The notes under the pieces: generated by a model
What the model was told of the DNA's origin: nothing
Databases searched by the model: none
What the model saw: only the letters and a program-made list of their open reading frames with translations
Position numbers and translations under genes: made by a program
Source: Shewanella japonica
Lineage (GTDB): Bacteria > Pseudomonadota > Gammaproteobacteria > Enterobacterales > Shewanellaceae
Direction: 5' to 3'
Length of the DNA: 64,000 bases
NCBI RefSeq assembly: GCF_002075795.1
Contig: NZ_CP020472.1
Span: 2,835,001 to 2,899,000, forward strand
In this document: positions 46,818 through 56,335 of the stretch, piece by piece
How positions within the stretch are numbered: position 1 is the stretch's first letter
Layout of the letters: every line of letters begins with the position of its first letter

Positions 46818-48884
46818 ATGTTAAATAAAACCTGTTTAGCCATTGTTATCGCCAGTTCACTAACGCTGGGTGGATGCTACTCATCTGATGAAATTAAATC
46901 AGCTGTAGAAGTCGAATTGCGCATCATGGAAACCAGTGATCTTCATGCCAATATCATGGATTACAATTATTATACGAGCCGAGTCGATAACACCATTGGC
47001 TTAGCAAGAACCGCTTCCCTGATAAAACAAGCACGCCTTGAAGTTAAAAACAGTGTGTTAGTCGATAACGGTGACTTACTCCAAGGCAGCCCTATGGGGG
47101 ATTATATTGCGCATACTTTCCAAGCAAATAATCAACTAATCGATACTCACCCAGCTTATAAAGCCATGAATACTCTCGACTATGCTGTGGGTAATATAGG
47201 TAATCATGAGTTTAACTATGGTTTAGACTTTTTAGATCAAGCAACAGCAGCAGCCAACTTTCCATACATAAGCGCCAATGTTTATTGTGAGATTGATAAT
47301 TGCTTTAGAGACGTCAAAGCTGGTGAACCTTTATTTAAGCCTTACATCATTACAGAACAAGAAGTTATTGATAATCAGGGCGCTAAGCACACCATCAAAA
47401 TAGGCTACATAGGTTTTGTACCACCACAAATTAAAGTATGGGATAAACAAAATTTAGACGGCAAAGTTATCGCTAAAGGCATTGTCGAATCAGCAGAGCG
47501 TTACGTACCTAAAATGAAAGATCAAGGCGCAGACGTCATTATCGCGATTCCACACTCAGGCATTGGCTCATCTGAAAACCCAGCTAACATGAATGCTGAA
47601 AACGCCACTTGGGCATTAACCACGGTTGCAGGCATTGATGCCATCATGTTTGGTCACAGCCACTCTGTTTTCCCAAGTGCACAGTTTTCTGATGTCGCTA
47701 AAGTCAATATTGAAACAGGCACGATTAATGGTGTCGCCGCTGTGATGCCTGGCCGTTGGGGAGATAATTTAGGTATTATCGATTTAACATTACGCCAAGA
47801 GGAAGGTAAATGGCGAGTATCCAACAGCTTGTCACAGGCTCGCCCTATTTTTATAAAAGAGACCGATAAAGTAGCAGGGTTCTCTGTCAATCCAGACAAA
47901 GAGATCCATACAAAGGTTGCTTCAGACCATCAAGCCACACTCGACTATGTTAATGCCCCAATAGGCAAATCATCTGCGGATATGTATAGCTTCCTATCTT
48001 TAGTGCAAGACGATCCTACCGTACAAATTGTGTCGAACGCTCAGATAGATGCAGTCACTAAAGCCGCAGCAAAAATTGATACATTAAAACACCTTCCTGT
48101 TTTATCCGCAGCTGCGCCATTTAAAGCCGGCGGGCGTCATCGTACAAGTTCTGATGCTGACAGTTATGTACAAGTGGCAGCGGGAGAATTGTCATACAAA
48201 AATGCTGCCGACTTATACCTTTATCCCAATACCCTAGTTGCGGTAAAAGTAACAGGTAAACAAGTTAAAGATTGGTTAGAGTGTAGTGCAAATCAGTTCA
48301 ATCAAATTGATCCAAATTCTGCAGCAAGTCAAAGTTTAATTAATTGGGGAACTCATCGAACATATAACTTTGATGTCATTGATGGCGTTAACTACAAAAT
48401 TGATGTGACTCAGCCTAATAAATTTGACGGTGATTGCGCTGTGGTCAATGCTGATGCAAATCGAATTGTTGAGTTAAGTTACACAGATGATTCTGGCACT
48501 ATTTTTAAAGGCGAAGAGTTTGCAAATAAGAGCTTTCTTATCGCGACCAATAACTTTCGAGCATTTGGTAATAAATTTGCCGGTACTGGCGCTGATTATA
48601 TCGCGATGGAATTACCAGATACTAACAGAGAAGCCTTAACTCAATACATTACACAATTGTCAGAGCTCAATGGTGAAGTGGATCCTAGCGCTAATAATAA
48701 CTGGCAATTCAAAACAATTGAATCAAACACTAAGCTTGATATTCGTTTTGAAACGCAGGACTCACCGTTAGCAGATGCATTTATTAAACTGAACCAACAG
48801 CGTCCTATGACCAAACTTGAAGCTGATAATATAGTTTCTGGTTTCGCGATTTATAGTATCGACTTAAGTATCGACTTAAATTAA
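46818..48884 (+). CDS. cpdB: CpdB-like 2',3'-cyclic-nucleotide phosphodiesterase/3'-nucleotidase lipoprotein (copy 1)
   Basis: 688 aa. Lipobox LGGC (Cys20). Metallophosphatase domain: METSDLHANIMDYNYY, NGDLLQGSPMGDYIA, GNIGNHEFNYGLDFLD, IPHSGIG and FGHSHSVFP supply the two-metal site. The second half is the 5_nucleotid_C domain (GGRHRTSSDADSYVQVAAGE-like region; substrate-binding motifs LYLYPNTLVAVKVTG, LECSANQFNQID). Unlike soluble E. coli CpdB, it is predicted to be lipid-anchored. Salvages extracytoplasmic nucleotides. A close paralogue follows on the same strand. Confidence 0.93.
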   Translation: MLNKTCLAIVIASSLTLGGCYSSDEIKSAVEVELRIMETSDLHANIMDYNYYTSRVDNTIGLARTASLIKQARLEVKNSVLVDNGDLLQGSPMGDYIAHTFQANNQLIDTHPAYKAMNTLDYAVGNIGNHEFNYGLDFLDQATAAANFPYISANVYCEIDNCFRDVKAGEPLFKPYIITEQEVIDNQGAKHTIKIGYIGFVPPQIKVWDKQNLDGKVIAKGIVESAERYVPKMKDQGADVIIAIPHSGIGSSENPANMNAENATWALTTVAGIDAIMFGHSHSVFPSAQFSDVAKVNIETGTINGVAAVMPGRWGDNLGIIDLTLRQEEGKWRVSNSLSQARPIFIKETDKVAGFSVNPDKEIHTKVASDHQATLDYVNAPIGKSSADMYSFLSLVQDDPTVQIVSNAQIDAVTKAAAKIDTLKHLPVLSAAAPFKAGGRHRTSSDADSYVQVAAGELSYKNAADLYLYPNTLVAVKVTGKQVKDWLECSANQFNQIDPNSAASQSLINWGTHRTYNFDVIDGVNYKIDVTQPNKFDGDCAVVNADANRIVELSYTDDSGTIFKGEEFANKSFLIATNNFRAFGNKFAGTGADYIAMELPDTNREALTQYITQLSELNGEVDPSANNNWQFKTIESNTKLDIRFETQDSPLADAFIKLNQQRPMTKLEADNIVSGFAIYSIDLSIDLN

Positions 48885-49410
48885 TGCGTCAATAATATGT
48901 CAACAATACTTGATGACATGTTGGCTAAAAACTATAAAAATTTGCTTAGTCAATGGTTTAAGGTCAATATTCATACGAACGACTTTTGAGTGCCTAAGTA
49001 GTATTTAAACAAGGCGCGATAATAAAATTTCCAAGATAAACCCACAGGCTGACGACATGCTCCTATACATCAGGAGCATTGTCATCAACCCTTTTCCATT
49101 ACTTCATCACTCAAACACGCCCTCTTATTTAACACCAATTGCGATTAGCAAGGTAATTAAGTGAACACTCAAGTTTAAAACACTGAAAAAACGCTAAATA
49201 ACTACCACAAACTTCAATCGTTAACGCAACTGCAGCTTAAATAACTTATCTTTACATTATCGTTTCCAGATCACAACACAGTAATTTATTTTGAATACAA
49301 TCTTTATTGATTAATTTACATTTCATCTCTGTAAATTGCTCACAACAATATGGAGCACAAAAAATAATAAGCTCCGGGGTCAGAAAAAAGCGTTTAAAAG
49401 AGAGACTATT
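48885..49410. other. Intergenic region between the two cpdB-like paralogues
   Basis: About 525 bp, AT-rich, with no gene. It holds a hairpin near 49056-49080 (ATGCTCC paired with GGAGCAT, loop TATACATCA) after copy 1 but with no T-run. Near the end there is GCTCCGGGGTCA (49371-49382), a close match to the motif upstream of copy 1. Confidence 0.55.
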
Positions 49411-51480
49411 ATGTTGAACAAAAAGCTTTTAGCAGTTGTTATTGCGGGTGCATTAGGTATTACTGGTTGTAGCTCATCAGATGACGATGTTAAAACCATT
49501 GAAGTTGATTTGCGTATCATGGAAACCAGCGATATCCATGCTAATATCATGGATTATAATTACTATAGTGGTCAAACCGATAAAACTATTGGTTTAGCCC
49601 GCACTGCAGCACTAATTCATGAAGCACGTGCTGAAGTCAGTAATAGTGTGTTAGTCGATAATGGTGATTTACTTCAAGGCAGCCCTATGGGCGATTATAT
49701 TGCTCATGAATTTAAATCGACTAACCAATTAGCCGATACTCACCCAGCTTATAAAGCAATGAATACTTTAAATTATGAAGTGGGTAACATTGGTAATCAT
49801 GAATTTAACTACGGTTTAGATTTTTTAGATCAGGCCACAGCAGAATCAAACTTTCCTTATATCAGTGCCAACGTCTATTGTGAAGTTGATGATTACTTCA
49901 GAGACGTTAAAGCAGGTGAACCATTGTTTGAACCCTTCATCATTAAAGATCAACTTGTCGTTGATAAAAATGGTGACGAACATACGATTCAAATTGGTTA
50001 CATTGGATTCGTTCCGCCACAAATCAAAATTTGGGACAAACAAAACCTTGACGGCAAAGTCATTGCACGCGGCATCGTTGAATCAGCAGAGCGTTACGTA
50101 CCTCAAATGAAGGCCGCTGGAGCAGACGTTATTATCGCGATTCCACATTCAGGTATTGGCTCATCAGAAAACCCAAGTGACATGAATGCAGAAAATGCAA
50201 CGTGGGCATTAACCACTGTTGAGGGTATTGATGCCATCATGTTTGGCCACAGTCACTCTGTATTTCCAAGCTCTCAGTTTGCTGACGTTGAAAATGTTGA
50301 TTTAGACAAAGGTACCATTAATGGAGTTGCAGCGGTCATGCCTGGCCGCTGGGGAGATAATTTAGGTGTAGTCGATTTAACGCTAACCCAAGAAGATGGT
50401 GCTTGGACTGTAGTCAACAGCCAATCTGATGCTCGGCCAATTTTTATAAAAGCGACTGATACCACAGAAGAATTCGCTGTTGAGCCTGATGCAGATATAC
50501 ACGCTATGGTTGAAATTGAACATAACGCCACCCTTGATTATGTGAATGCGCCAATCGGTAAATCATCTACCGACATGTACAGCTTCCTCTCGCTTGTTCA
50601 AGATGATCCAACCGTTCAAATCGTATCAAATGCCCAAATTGACGCTGTAGCTGAAGCGGCCTCAAAGGTTGATGCTCTAAAAGGCATTCCAGTTTTATCA
50701 GCATCTGCGCCATTTAAAGCCGGTGGACGTCACAGTACAACTTCAGATGCTGACAGTTATGTGCAAGTCCCAGCTGGGGATTTAACTTATAAGAATGCTG
50801 CAGATCTTTATCTTTATCCAAATACCATGGTCGCAGTTAAAGTAACAGGCGCTGAAGTTAAAGATTGGCTTGAGTGCAGTGCGAATCAATTTAATCAAAT
50901 TGATCCTACTTCAACTGCAGCTCAAAACTTAATTAATTGGGATACTCATAGAACATATAACTATGATGTTATCGACGGCGTTAACTATAAGATAGATGTG
51001 ACTCAGCCTAATAAATTTGACGGTGATTGCGCAGTAGTCAATGCTGATGCAAGTCGTATTGTTGATTTAAGCTATACAGACGCTGATGGCACGACATTTA
51101 CAGGGGATGAACTAGCAAGTAAAGAATTTATTATTGCTTCGAATAACTACCGAGCATTTGGTGGTAAATTTGCAGGTACGGGTGCTGAATTTGTTGTAAT
51201 GGAGCTACCAGATACTAACCGCGAGGCGTTAGCTCAATATATTTCTGAAGAATCAGAGACTCATGGCGAAGTTGACCCAAGTGCGGATAATAATTGGGAC
51301 TTTGTTACTATCGACTCAGCTACTACACTTGATATTCGCTTTGAAACGCAAGACAGTGCAACCGCCGATAAGTTTGTCGAAGACCATCAAGTGCGCCCAA
51401 TGACAAAACGAACTGACTTAACTGATGAGTTTGGGTTTGCAATTTACAATATTGATTTGCAAACGCCTGTATCTAACTAG
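49411..51480 (+). CDS. cpdB: CpdB-like 2',3'-cyclic-nucleotide phosphodiesterase/3'-nucleotidase lipoprotein (copy 2)
   Basis: 689 aa from the ATG at 49411, which begins the lipoprotein leader MLNKKLLAVVIAGALGITGC (Cys20). The frame is open for 25 codons upstream, but these lack a signal sequence. All metal-site motifs of copy 1 are kept (METSDIHANIMDYNYY, NGDLLQGSPMGDYIA, GNIGNHEFNYGLDFLD, HSGIGSSENPSDMNAENATW, FGHSHSVFP), as is the C-terminal 5_nucleotid_C domain. Divergence is concentrated near the signal peptide and some loops, so both copies are probably functional. A tandem duplicate; a terminator follows. Confidence 0.93.
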   Translation: MLNKKLLAVVIAGALGITGCSSSDDDVKTIEVDLRIMETSDIHANIMDYNYYSGQTDKTIGLARTAALIHEARAEVSNSVLVDNGDLLQGSPMGDYIAHEFKSTNQLADTHPAYKAMNTLNYEVGNIGNHEFNYGLDFLDQATAESNFPYISANVYCEVDDYFRDVKAGEPLFEPFIIKDQLVVDKNGDEHTIQIGYIGFVPPQIKIWDKQNLDGKVIARGIVESAERYVPQMKAAGADVIIAIPHSGIGSSENPSDMNAENATWALTTVEGIDAIMFGHSHSVFPSSQFADVENVDLDKGTINGVAAVMPGRWGDNLGVVDLTLTQEDGAWTVVNSQSDARPIFIKATDTTEEFAVEPDADIHAMVEIEHNATLDYVNAPIGKSSTDMYSFLSLVQDDPTVQIVSNAQIDAVAEAASKVDALKGIPVLSASAPFKAGGRHSTTSDADSYVQVPAGDLTYKNAADLYLYPNTMVAVKVTGAEVKDWLECSANQFNQIDPTSTAAQNLINWDTHRTYNYDVIDGVNYKIDVTQPNKFDGDCAVVNADASRIVDLSYTDADGTTFTGDELASKEFIIASNNYRAFGGKFAGTGAEFVVMELPDTNREALAQYISEESETHGEVDPSADNNWDFVTIDSATTLDIRFETQDSATADKFVEDHQVRPMTKRTDLTDEFGFAIYNIDLQTPVSN

Positions 51481-51535
51481 ATAAGAATCAGTTTATTAAC
51501 GTAATTCTCTGTAAAGTTAATTACTTCTGCTAACT

Positions 51536-51561
51536 AAAAAGGCGCATAATGCGCCTTTTTT
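51536..51561. terminator. Bidirectional intrinsic terminator
   Basis: GGCGCAT and ATGCGCC with a very short loop, flanked by five A and a T-run. It can end both the cpdB-like gene and the convergent P-loop kinase gene. Confidence 0.9.
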
Positions 51562-51572
51562 CTCATTAGAAC

Positions 51573-52031
51573 TTAATCAAGTTCAAACAACCTCGCCATT
51601 GTTTTGATATGGTTCAGTGGCACTTTATGTGTATTTCTTTGAGCACACAAAGCTTGATGCTGACTATCTTTAGGATCACCGATAACTACAACACGAACTT
51701 GATATCCTAGGGCTTTAGCAGCAGCCTCGTAAGCCATATATTCCCATTTTGCCACATTGGTATTATCACATATAACTAATGGTTCATTGCTTGCCAACGC
51801 ATTGATAAATGCCGTTAAATTAGCCTGATGATATTGGCTTAAAAACTTAGGATTAAATAGATACTGACCTTCTTGCTCAAAGTATTTATCCGTTGAAAAA
51901 TATCCATATTGTTTAACATGTAATGCGGTATCAATACCCTGCTTTGTTAAAAATTCATTCACCCAGTATGACTTACCACTACCAGGTAAACCTCGCATGA
52001 TAATGGCTAACTTTATATTGGTTTGATTCAT
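51573..52031 (-). CDS. P-loop kinase-like ATP-binding protein (AAA_33 type)
   Basis: 152 aa. Walker A GLPGSGKS (14-21) after a hydrophobic strand (KLAIIMR). Then YFSTDKYFE and QANLTAFINALASNEPLVICDNTNVAKWEYMAYEAAAKALG, a pattern found in small nucleoside or polynucleotide kinases with the AAA_33 fold. Walker-B-like region is LVICDNTN. ATP-dependent phosphotransfer is inferred, substrate unknown; it is unlikely to be a zeta toxin because no antitoxin partner is adjacent. It is 36 bp downstream of cobB on the same strand. Confidence 0.75.
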   Translation of the reverse strand: MNQTNIKLAIIMRGLPGSGKSYWVNEFLTKQGIDTALHVKQYGYFSTDKYFEQEGQYLFNPKFLSQYHQANLTAFINALASNEPLVICDNTNVAKWEYMAYEAAAKALGYQVRVVVIGDPKDSQHQALCAQRNTHKVPLNHIKTMARLFELD

Positions 52032-52067
52032 TAATTCTTATTTCGAAAGTGACATACGTATAAATAC

Positions 52068-52826
52068 TTAAGCCGATAAAGCATTGGCTAATTGTTCATT
52101 GAATGATGGGTTACCCACAACCTCACCTGCTAAAATAGTTTCTACTAATTGCGGCACAATATCACCTGCTTTTCCAGTCAAATGATATTGAAACTGACTG
52201 TGTCGATCTGGCTTCGCCAGATTAACCTCAACGGTTTGTGCGCCATGATGATTAGCACTATCGACAAAACCTGCTGCAGGATACACAGTACCAGAAGTCC
52301 CTATTGCAATGAATAAATCACAGTTGTCCAGTGCATCATGGATTCTGTCCATGCCAAAAGGCATTTCACCAAACCATACGATGTGAGGACGTAAACGTTT
52401 AGCTGGAATACAACAGGTGCAGCAATTATCTTCACTAAATGGTTCGCGTAACACGAACGTTTGCTGCGATTGAGGGCAACGGCCTTTGTTTAATTCTCCA
52501 TGCATATGTAATAAACGTTTAGAGCCAGCACGCTCATGCAAATCATCCACATTTTGTGTAATAACAAGTAGCTTGCCAGAAAACTCCGCTTCAAGTTTTG
52601 CTAAAGCAACATGGGCTGGATTGACCGTAATTTCATCACTGTTAAGGTTATCCCAACGGCTATTATAAAAGCGTTCCACTAAATCAATATCTCGAGCATA
52701 GCCTTCCGGTGTGGCGACATCTTCAATATGATGTTGTTCCCACAACCCATCTTGATCTCGGAAGGTTTTTATCCCCGACTCAGCTGAAATACCTGCGCCA
52801 GTTAAGACTACAATCTGCCGATACAT
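52068..52826 (-). CDS. cobB: NAD-dependent protein deacylase (sirtuin, class III)
   Basis: 252 aa. NAD-binding GAGISAESGIKTFRDQDGLW, ITQNVDDLHERAG, catalytic His109 in LHMHGELNKG, and NIVWFGEMPF-like PHIVWFGE. The structural cysteine set is CCTCC (135-139) plus Cys117. Tyr54 and Arg57 in FYNSRW are the acyl-binding pair of class III sirtuins (E. coli CobB Tyr92, Arg95), so desuccinylase or demalonylase activity is possible besides deacetylation. Regulates acetyl-CoA synthetase and other enzymes in E. coli. Begins at MYRQIVVL with no N-terminal extension. Confidence 0.93.
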   Translation of the reverse strand: MYRQIVVLTGAGISAESGIKTFRDQDGLWEQHHIEDVATPEGYARDIDLVERFYNSRWDNLNSDEITVNPAHVALAKLEAEFSGKLLVITQNVDDLHERAGSKRLLHMHGELNKGRCPQSQQTFVLREPFSEDNCCTCCIPAKRLRPHIVWFGEMPFGMDRIHDALDNCDLFIAIGTSGTVYPAAGFVDSANHHGAQTVEVNLAKPDRHSQFQYHLTGKAGDIVPQLVETILAGEVVGNPSFNEQLANALSA

Positions 52827-53150
52827 ATTGATTTCCTTATTGTTATAATATGAAGCAACTCAATCACTAGCTTAGCAAAAGATCACTGTAAATTTTATAT
52901 TGCTAATCATGAGTAAAATACTAACCCTATAGTGATATAAATGCTGCAAACTCACAATAATCCCTTAGTATAAGTAAGACTATTGTGTATTTTTTAACTA
53001 AAATGAGCAGCTTATTGAGTAGATCACAGAAAAATCTAGTTATATTGTCGATTAACCTTCAACAAAGGTTCCAGTTTCTGATTTCAACACATATAATAAA
53101 CTTAACTATCCACGGATGAACCTTTAGGTTCTGCAATCAAGAGATTAGCA
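52827..53150. other. Divergent intergenic region cobB / fur
   Basis: 324 bp of AT-rich DNA with promoters for cobB (minus) and fur (plus). The fur start is preceded by AGAGATTAGCA. Autoregulation of fur would need a Fur box here; I could not find one by eye with confidence. Confidence 0.5.
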
Positions 53151-53582
53151 ATGACAGATGGAAATCAAGCACTCAAAAAAGCAGGTTTAAAAATTACTCT
53201 GCCACGAGTTAAAATCCTAGAATTAATGCAAGCCCCTGAAAATCAACATATCAGTGCTGAAGATTTATACAAAAAATTGCTCGATGTTGGTGAAGAAATT
53301 GGCTTAGCAACTGTCTACCGTGTATTAAACCAATTTGACGATGCAGGTATTTTAAACCGTCATCATTTTGAAAGCGGCAAGGCAGTTTTTGAAATGTCGA
53401 CTCAAAAGCATCATGATCACCTTGTTTGCTTAACATGTGACAAAGTTATTGAGTTCTCTGATGAAGTTATTGAGCGTCGTCAGGACGAAATCGCTATGCG
53501 CCACAATATCAAATTGACGCACCATAGTTTATATCTATATGGTCACTGCACAAATGATACCTGTGATCACGCAGACGAATAG
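53151..53582 (+). CDS. fur: Ferric uptake regulator
   Basis: 143 aa (E. coli Fur 148). Winged-helix DNA-binding N-terminus: QALKKAGLKITLPRVKILEL, GLATVYRVLNQFDDAGILNRH. Metal sites in the dimerisation half: HHFESGKAVFE, QKHHDHLVCLTCDKVIEF (with Cys-x2-Cys zinc ligands) and the C-terminal GHCTNDTCDH. Represses iron-uptake genes when loaded with Fe2+. Monocistronic and convergent with the porin-like gene through a shared terminator. Confidence 0.97.
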   Translation: MTDGNQALKKAGLKITLPRVKILELMQAPENQHISAEDLYKKLLDVGEEIGLATVYRVLNQFDDAGILNRHHFESGKAVFEMSTQKHHDHLVCLTCDKVIEFSDEVIERRQDEIAMRHNIKLTHHSLYLYGHCTNDTCDHADE

Positions 53583-53616
53583 CATTTATTGTTTTAGTTA
53601 ATTGACTTTAACAAAT

Positions 53617-53645
53617 AAAAAGCCAGCATTAAGCTGGCTTTTTTT
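53617..53645. terminator. Bidirectional intrinsic terminator
   Basis: AAAAGCCAGC and GCTGGCTTTT with loop ATTAA. Good T-runs on both sides serve fur and the convergent barrel gene. Confidence 0.9.
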
Positions 53646-53663
53646 ATCGCTAAAATGACTAGA

Positions 53664-54533
53664 CTAAAATCGACCATTCACTCCAATACTATAAGAGAAA
53701 CCATCAATATCAGAATCCAGCTCTTTTGCTGCGGTAAACACCGCTGCCATTGTGTCAGTTATAGGTAAATAATAATCGGTGCTTAATAACCAGCTGTCAT
53801 ACTCACTTTCATCAAAATCATAAAAATATGAAGCACCTACAGACCAAGAATTAGTGACATACCAATCCGCTTCCACTAAAGCGGTAGAATTACTATCGCT
53901 ATAGGAACCACCACTATCACTAATGTCAGGGTCGTTAAACACTGAATCTACAGTGTAATCACTGTAAGTATATCGACCACTTAAATACAAACCTTCAGTC
54001 CAATCAAATTGAACGTAAGTATCAGCACCTAAAGTAATACTATCTTGCTCAGTATCAGACTTTCTAAAAGATGATGATTCACTGATATCATAGCCCCCTG
54101 AACTACGAATATACTCAATATAAAAAGAACTAGATGGATTGAAATAGTGCCCAAGCGTTACACCATAATTATCATTTTCGAAACTAGAGTCAGCTTCAAA
54201 ATTAGAATATTGTGCTTTGATAAACCATTTTGAATCAAACACATATTCACCAGAAATATTGTATTGGTCAAAATCATTCCCAATTCCTGAGTAAAACCCG
54301 CCTATATTTGACACCTGACCAAGATAGCCTGATAGCAAATAAGGGATTTTATTGTCATTTATCGACGAGAAATAATAGCGGTAATCGAGTTTAAAGGTTC
54401 CGTCTGAACTTGATTCTGTTTGATCAAAATATGTCACAGTGCCGTCATGTTGGTAATCATCATCTGCCATCACTAGTGTAGATAAAGAAGAAAATGCGGT
54501 GAGAATGGCTAAATATAAACCTTTTTGAATCAT
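53664..54533 (-). CDS. Putative outer-membrane porin/beta-barrel protein
   Basis: 289 aa from the ATG at 54533, preceded by AAGGA; an in-frame start 24 codons earlier is not plausible, since it delays the signal peptide. Signal peptide about 1-24 (LVMA-DD). Mature part is rich in Asp, Ser and Tyr, with about twelve amphipathic beta strands (DGTFKLDYRYYFSS, YNISGEYVFDSKWFIKAQYS, LYLSGRYTYSDYTVD). It ends in VGVNGRF-like SIGVNGRF with terminal Phe for outer-membrane assembly. The transported substance is unknown. Confidence 0.8.
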   Translation of the reverse strand: MIQKGLYLAILTAFSSLSTLVMADDDYQHDGTVTYFDQTESSSDGTFKLDYRYYFSSINDNKIPYLLSGYLGQVSNIGGFYSGIGNDFDQYNISGEYVFDSKWFIKAQYSNFEADSSFENDNYGVTLGHYFNPSSSFYIEYIRSSGGYDISESSSFRKSDTEQDSITLGADTYVQFDWTEGLYLSGRYTYSDYTVDSVFNDPDISDSGGSYSDSNSTALVEADWYVTNSWSVGASYFYDFDESEYDSWLLSTDYYLPITDTMAAVFTAAKELDSDIDGFSYSIGVNGRF

Positions 54534-54742
54534 ATTTGTTCCTTGTTTAAATAACAAGAAAGAGCCATAGAAGATAATATCCATATCTTTATTCCTACAT
54601 CGCAATGTTGCGATCGACTCTTTCCTTAGAGTTTTTTGGGGATACTTCTAAGGCAAAGATAGAAATAACAATATCTACCTTTACTTAGAAGAATCTAAAC
54701 TAGCGAAGTATAAATTAAATTGCAATCAGATAGGTTAATAAT

Positions 54743-55273
54743 TTATAACATTCTTTGATATACCTGTACCTTATGACCTTTGTACATGTTTTGTTCATAC
54801 AACGACATGCCATTGTTTACTGCAACTTTTTCAGAGCCTACATTTCCATGTAAGATGAGCGCAATAACTTCATCAATATCAAACATTGGCTTAAGTGTAT
54901 CCATTACCGCTTTTGCTGCTTCTGTACCTATTCCCTGCCCCCAATATTCTGGAAGAAAGCGATAACCCAGTTCCACTTTATCGTATTCGGGAATGTATTT
55001 AGGCCCACAAAAACCAATCACTTTTTTATCTTCTTTATGGTACACCGCCCAGCGTCCAAAACCTTTATCGTTATAGTCTGCTTGTATCACTTCTTTGAAA
55101 ACTTGTTCAGCCTCTAATAGGCTTTTTAAGGGCGATTGTGGGATGTAAGTCAGCACATCAGGGTTACTATTCATTAATAAAATAGCTTCTATATCGTGCT
55201 GATTAAATGGACGAATGAGTAGACGATCTGTTTCTGCAATCACAGCGGGGATCACGGGCGTTATATGAGACAC
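54743..55273 (-). CDS. GNAT family N-acetyltransferase (RimJ/RimL-like)
   Basis: 176 aa. ETDRLLIRPFNQHDIEAILLMNSNPDV is the typical start of ribosomal-protein-type acetyltransferases. The acetyl-CoA loop is seen in ELGYRFLPEYWGQGIGTEAAKAVMD, followed by LHGNVGSEKVAVNNGMSLYEQN. Substrate unknown; may modify a protein N-terminus, an antibiotic or a small amine. It lies between the barrel gene and sucD, same strand as both. Confidence 0.9.
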   Translation of the reverse strand: MSHITPVIPAVIAETDRLLIRPFNQHDIEAILLMNSNPDVLTYIPQSPLKSLLEAEQVFKEVIQADYNDKGFGRWAVYHKEDKKVIGFCGPKYIPEYDKVELGYRFLPEYWGQGIGTEAAKAVMDTLKPMFDIDEVIALILHGNVGSEKVAVNNGMSLYEQNMYKGHKVQVYQRML

Positions 55274-55421
55274 GATTATCCTTAACCTTTATTATTCTGA
55301 ATTGTTGTGGGCTAACTACATGTTTAACTTTAGTAAAATAACCTTATCAAGATTTGACGATTTATCAATAACCACATGATAAAATGAATAATATTTCACC
55401 ATCAACCGTTTGTTGCCCAAC

Positions 55422-55445
55422 AAAAAAGGCGCCGAAGCGCCTTTT
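55422..55445 (-). terminator. Intrinsic terminator of the sdh-suc cluster
   Basis: AAAAGGCGC and GCGCCTTTT with tetraloop CGAA (or TTCG on the minus strand). The minus-strand tail is rich in T and lies 18 bp after the sucD stop. Confidence 0.92.
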
Positions 55446-55462
55446 ATATCACTTGCTAGTAT

Positions 55463-56335
55463 TTACCAGCCAGTTTTAGTACGTAACGCTTTACCGATAT
55501 CAGCTAAAGAGCGAACTGTGCTTACGCCAGCAGCTTCTAGTGCAGCAAATTTATCTTCTGCAGTACCTTTACCACCAGCGATAATTGCGCCAGCATGACC
55601 CATACGCTTACCTTCTGGTGCAGTCACACCAGCAATGTAAGAAACAACAGGTTTAGTAACGTTAGCTTTGATGTATTCAGCCGCTTCTTCTTCAGCAGTA
55701 CCACCAATTTCACCAATCATTACGATTGCTTCAGTTTGTGGATCGTTTTGGAACATTTCCAATACGTCGATGAAGTTAGTACCAGGAATTGGGTCACCAC
55801 CAATACCAACACAAGTTGATTGGCCGAAACCTTCGTCAGTAGTTTGCTTAACCGCTTCGTACGTTAATGTACCAGAACGTGAAACAATCCCGACTTTACC
55901 AGGCTTGTGGATGTGACCAGGCATGATACCAATCTTACATTCACCAGGAGTGATAACACCTGGACAGTTAGGACCGATCATGCGAACGCCAGTTTCTTCA
56001 AGCTTAACTTTAACTTGAAGCATATCTAACGTAGGGATACCTTCTGTGATACAAACGATTAGCTCGATGCCACCGTCAATTGCTTCAAAGATAGCATCTT
56101 TACAGAAAGGAGCTGGTACATAGATTACAGTAGCAGTCGCGCCTGTTTCAGCTACAGCATCTTTAACAGTGTTAAAGACTGGCAGACCTAAATGAACTTG
56201 ACCGCCTTTACCAGGAGATACACCACCAACCATTTTAGTACCGTAAGCAATTGCTTGCTCAGAATGGAAAGTACCTTGACCGCCAGTGAAACCTTGACAG
56301 ATAACTTTAGTATCTTTGTTAATTAATACAGACAT
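55463..56335 (-). CDS. sucD: Succinyl-CoA synthetase alpha subunit
   Basis: 290 aa (E. coli 289). CoA-binding Rossmann start [21 protein letters not shown], followed by [24 protein letters not shown] and the phosphohistidine motif RMGHAGAII with active His247. With SucC it converts succinyl-CoA, ADP or GDP and phosphate to succinate, ATP or GTP and CoA. The ATG shares one base with the sucC stop, so the subunits are translationally coupled. Confidence 0.98.
   Translation of the reverse strand: MSVLINKDTKVICQGFTGGQGTFHSEQAIAYGTKMVGGVSPGKGGQVHLGLPVFNTVKDAVAETGATATVIYVPAPFCKDAIFEAIDGGIELIVCITEGIPTLDMLQVKVKLEETGVRMIGPNCPGVITPGECKIGIMPGHIHKPGKVGIVSRSGTLTYEAVKQTTDEGFGQSTCVGIGGDPIPGTNFIDVLEMFQNDPQTEAIVMIGEIGGTAEEEAAEYIKANVTKPVVSYIAGVTAPEGKRMGHAGAIIAGGKGTAEDKFAALEAAGVSTVRSLADIGKALRTKTGW

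Noticed and set aside
51573-52031. Zeta-toxin or toxin-antitoxin interpretation of the P-loop protein
   Set aside because: No small antitoxin partner is adjacent and the sequence fits small AAA_33-type kinases better.
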